DNA from: an uncultured Bacteroidota bacterium
GTDB taxonomy: Bacteria; Bacteroidota; Bacteroidia; Chitinophagales; Chitinophagaceae
Assembly (NCBI GenBank): GCA_937928385.1
Contig: CALEZD010000002.1
Coordinates: 1-64,000, forward strand
Direction: 5' to 3'
DNA: 64,000 nt
This document shows, piece after piece, positions 62,219 to 64,000 of the stretch. The notes under the pieces are model-generated. The model ran no database searches. It was not told the origin of the DNA and saw only the letters and a program-made list of their open reading frames with translations. Both the position numbers and the translations under genes were made by a program. Position 1 is the first letter of the stretch, and each line of letters starts with the position of its first letter.

Positions 62219-63742
62219 ATGATAAGGCGTACATTACTCTTTGCTGCATTACTCATAAGCGCTACAGGGTTTACATGGCTGGCTTCGGCACAAGACGAAT
62301 CCGATGCCCTGCGTTATTCATTACTCAGCCCCCAGGGTACGGCCCGCTCCATAGGCTTTGGTGGTGCTTTAGGAGCTATTGGCGGTGATTTTTCATCACT
62401 CAGTGTTAACCCCGCCGGTATTGGCGTGTACAGAACTTCGGAGTTTACAGTCACACCATCACTCAAGCTCAGCAGCTCCAACAGTACTTATACAGGCGCT
62501 GCTATGGATGATAATGCTACCCGTTTCAACATCAATAACTTCGGTGTGGTATTCACCAATGCTTTACAAGGCAGAAGGTATAAAAACAGCAAATGGAAAT
62601 CCGCATCTTTTGGTATAGGTGTCAGCCGCTCGGCCGATTTTACCGGCAATTATGTGTACAGCGGCTATAATAATACATCATCTGCCAGCGAGGTGTTCTT
62701 GGCTGATGCCATTGCCTATCCCGACGATTATGAAAACCTCGCTACATTTGCCGGCCTGGGCTATGGGGCCTATTTGCTGGACTATATAGACACCATCGGC
62801 TATTACAAAACGCCCAACTTTGAAACAGGCCTTAACCAGATGCGCAGTGTGGAGCAGCGTGGCGGCATTACGGATGTGAATATTTCTTTTGGTGGCAACT
62901 ACGAGGAGAAACTCATGCTGGGAGCGACCATCGGTATAGCTTCACTCCGCTATTTCAGAGACATTACTTTGCGCGAAGAGGATGCTTCGGGCGACCCTGA
63001 TAATGACTTCAACTATTTTGAATACAAAGAATCTTTGAAAACCACAGGGGCCGGTATCAACCTGAAAATCGGTTTTATATATAACATCACCAGCAATTTT
63101 CGTGCTGGTGCCGCCTTGCATACGCCTACGTTCTTTGGCATGACCGATATACAAAACAGGTCGGTAACCAGCCATACAGAAGGGTTTAAAGCGTACCTGG
63201 GTGACGACCCCAATCCGCTGACGCGGGTAGATGCCCCTACCAATGAATACCAGTATTCTATGATTACCCCCTGGCGTGCTGTGTTGAGTGCAGCTACCAT
63301 CATTGGTAAACGTGGTTTCATAAGCCTTGATTATGAATTTGTAGATTATTCATCTGCACGTTTCAGCTTCGACGACCTGGACAGCTATTACGAACAGGAA
63401 GTGAATAATGGCATCAGAACCATGTACAGGGGCGCGTCTAACCTCCGCCTGGGTGGCGAGGTTAGGTTTGATATAATCATGCTGCGTGCAGGCTTCGGTT
63501 ACTACGGCAATCCATACAGGACTGCCGCTATGGGCTCAGAGAGGTTGAGTTATTCTGCCGGCATTGGTTTCAGGTTTGATAATGTATTCATCGACCTGGG
63601 CTTCAACCATACCAGCGCTACAGCTACAGAACAACCTTATGTGGTCATATATCCTGAGCCTGTTGGTGTAATAGGCGTGCCAACAGCTACTATCAAAAAC
63701 AGTTTCAACAATATCGCGTTGACTACCGGCATTAAATTCTGA
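62219..63742 (+). CDS. Outer-membrane protein of the OmpP1/FadL type
   Basis: Protein of 507 aa. Signal peptide (LLFAALLISATGFTWLASAQ), then the Bacteroidota FadL-like N-terminus: ALRYSLLSPQGTARSIGFGG and ALGAIGGDFSSLSVNPAGIG. Beta-barrel strands alternate with short turns to the C-terminus, which ends in ALTTGIKF (final Phe, as expected for barrel insertion). Relatives import hydrophobic compounds such as fatty acids or aromatics. No specific substrate can be named. Confidence 0.85.
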   Translation: MIRRTLLFAALLISATGFTWLASAQDESDALRYSLLSPQGTARSIGFGGALGAIGGDFSSLSVNPAGIGVYRTSEFTVTPSLKLSSSNSTYTGAAMDDNATRFNINNFGVVFTNALQGRRYKNSKWKSASFGIGVSRSADFTGNYVYSGYNNTSSASEVFLADAIAYPDDYENLATFAGLGYGAYLLDYIDTIGYYKTPNFETGLNQMRSVEQRGGITDVNISFGGNYEEKLMLGATIGIASLRYFRDITLREEDASGDPDNDFNYFEYKESLKTTGAGINLKIGFIYNITSNFRAGAALHTPTFFGMTDIQNRSVTSHTEGFKAYLGDDPNPLTRVDAPTNEYQYSMITPWRAVLSAATIIGKRGFISLDYEFVDYSSARFSFDDLDSYYEQEVNNGIRTMYRGASNLRLGGEVRFDIIMLRAGFGYYGNPYRTAAMGSERLSYSAGIGFRFDNVFIDLGFNHTSATATEQPYVVIYPEPVGVIGVPTATIKNSFNNIALTTGIKF

Positions 63743-63765
63743 TACAACAATTGCTCTGTTATATA

Positions 63766-63799
63766 ACGAACGCCCCATGAAAGGGGCGTTCGTCTTTTT
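63766..63799. terminator. Bidirectional terminator between two converging outer-membrane protein genes
   Basis: ACGAACGCCCC and GGGGCGTTCGT (11-bp stem, 6-base loop), followed by CTTTTT. It serves the FadL-like gene and lies just past the stop of the leftward gene at the window edge. Confidence 0.88.
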
Positions 63800-63822
63800 A
63801 TATGGTATGTGCTTAATTTTTT

Positions 63823-64000
63823 TTACCAGGTAAAGTTTTCTTTGTCTTCCTCTATGGTAACACCACCACCCATGGCAGTGGCATCCAAACCTATGCGGAT
63901 GCCTGTATAGGTTTTCCTGTTATGGTCCCATCCTCTCACTACATCTACCCGTAAGAATCTGAATATACTGAAACCCAGGTTGTCTATTCCCACAAATGCT
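63823..64000 (-). CDS. Outer-membrane protein, C-terminal end (gene runs off the right edge)
   Basis: The last 58 residues were read by hand: GIDNLGFSIFRFLRVDVVRG, then RKTYTGIRIGLDATAMGGGV and a short acidic end before TAA at 63823. The pattern G(I/V)(D/E)N...FRVD, ending in a barrel-like strand, resembles the C-terminus of DUF5686/carboxypeptidase-regulatory-type outer-membrane proteins. The rest is outside the window. Confidence 0.55.
   Translation of the reverse strand, partial: AFVGIDNLGFSIFRFLRVDVVRGWDHNRKTYTGIRIGLDATAMGGGVTIEEDKENFTW

Overview
The window looks like chromosomal DNA of a Bacteroidota bacterium, most likely a Chitinophagaceae-type member of the Chitinophagia. The reasons are: Bacteroidota-type promoters (TTTG, 19-base spacer, TAnnTTTG) before HU, the tRNA operon and other genes; three large secreted proteins ending in type IX secretion (T9SS) sorting tails; small ribosomal protein THX; DUF4286, DUF4294 and DUF5362 families; and an ECF sigma operon with a Bacteroidota-style membrane partner. 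I saw no prophage, insertion sequence, CRISPR array or rRNA operon.

Layout. 0-1.3 kb: the start of a leftward TPR protein and tRNA-Gln. 1.3-5.5 kb: the elongasome pair mrdA-rodA and a metallo-beta-lactamase-fold hydrolase. 5.5-7.1 kb: a leftward ECF sigma / membrane partner / periplasmic Spy-like operon. 7.1-12 kb: housekeeping genes fmt, aroQ, a marR regulator and xerD, a lipoprotein, and a Tat-exported PLP enzyme. 12-23.3 kb: two T9SS cargo proteins, pyk, a lone atpG, an FtsX-like permease, rsgA, DUF4286, HU and THX. 23.3-44 kb: a roughly 20-kb polysaccharide locus. 44-45.3 kb: a non-coding stretch with clustered DnaA boxes, then pdxH and a tiny membrane-protein gene. 45.4-51.6 kb: a chromate transporter, a SCO1-like protein, DUF4294, a third T9SS cargo and twin EGF-like lipoproteins. 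51.7-54.8 kb: tRNA-Thr/Tyr/Gly/Thr, decayed tRNA fragments, an inserted membrane-protein gene, then tuf. 54.9-64 kb: a mixed set with a thioredoxin-like protein, a class V aminotransferase, an AI-2E-family transporter, proS, a Gly/Tyr/Trp-rich secreted protein, a FadL-like outer-membrane protein, and the tail of a further outer-membrane protein.

The polysaccharide locus is the main functional unit. An epimerase supplies a sugar nucleotide. Seven GT4-type and two GT2-type glycosyltransferases would assemble a repeat unit. A NodB-like deacetylase and an AsnB-like amidotransferase would modify sugars. A PglK-like ABC half-transporter could flip the lipid-linked unit, and a multi-pass membrane protein may be the polymerase. 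Wzc- and Wza-like proteins would control length and export. No initiating phosphoglycosyl transferase and no classical Wzx were seen.

The most interesting unexplained sequence is the gap between wza and pdxH, with three exact DnaA boxes in 114 bp (a possible replication origin). Next is the stretch after tRNA-Thr(GGT), with two degenerate copies of the tRNA 3' half that keep stem-loop potential. All functional calls come from reading the sequence; no database search was run.
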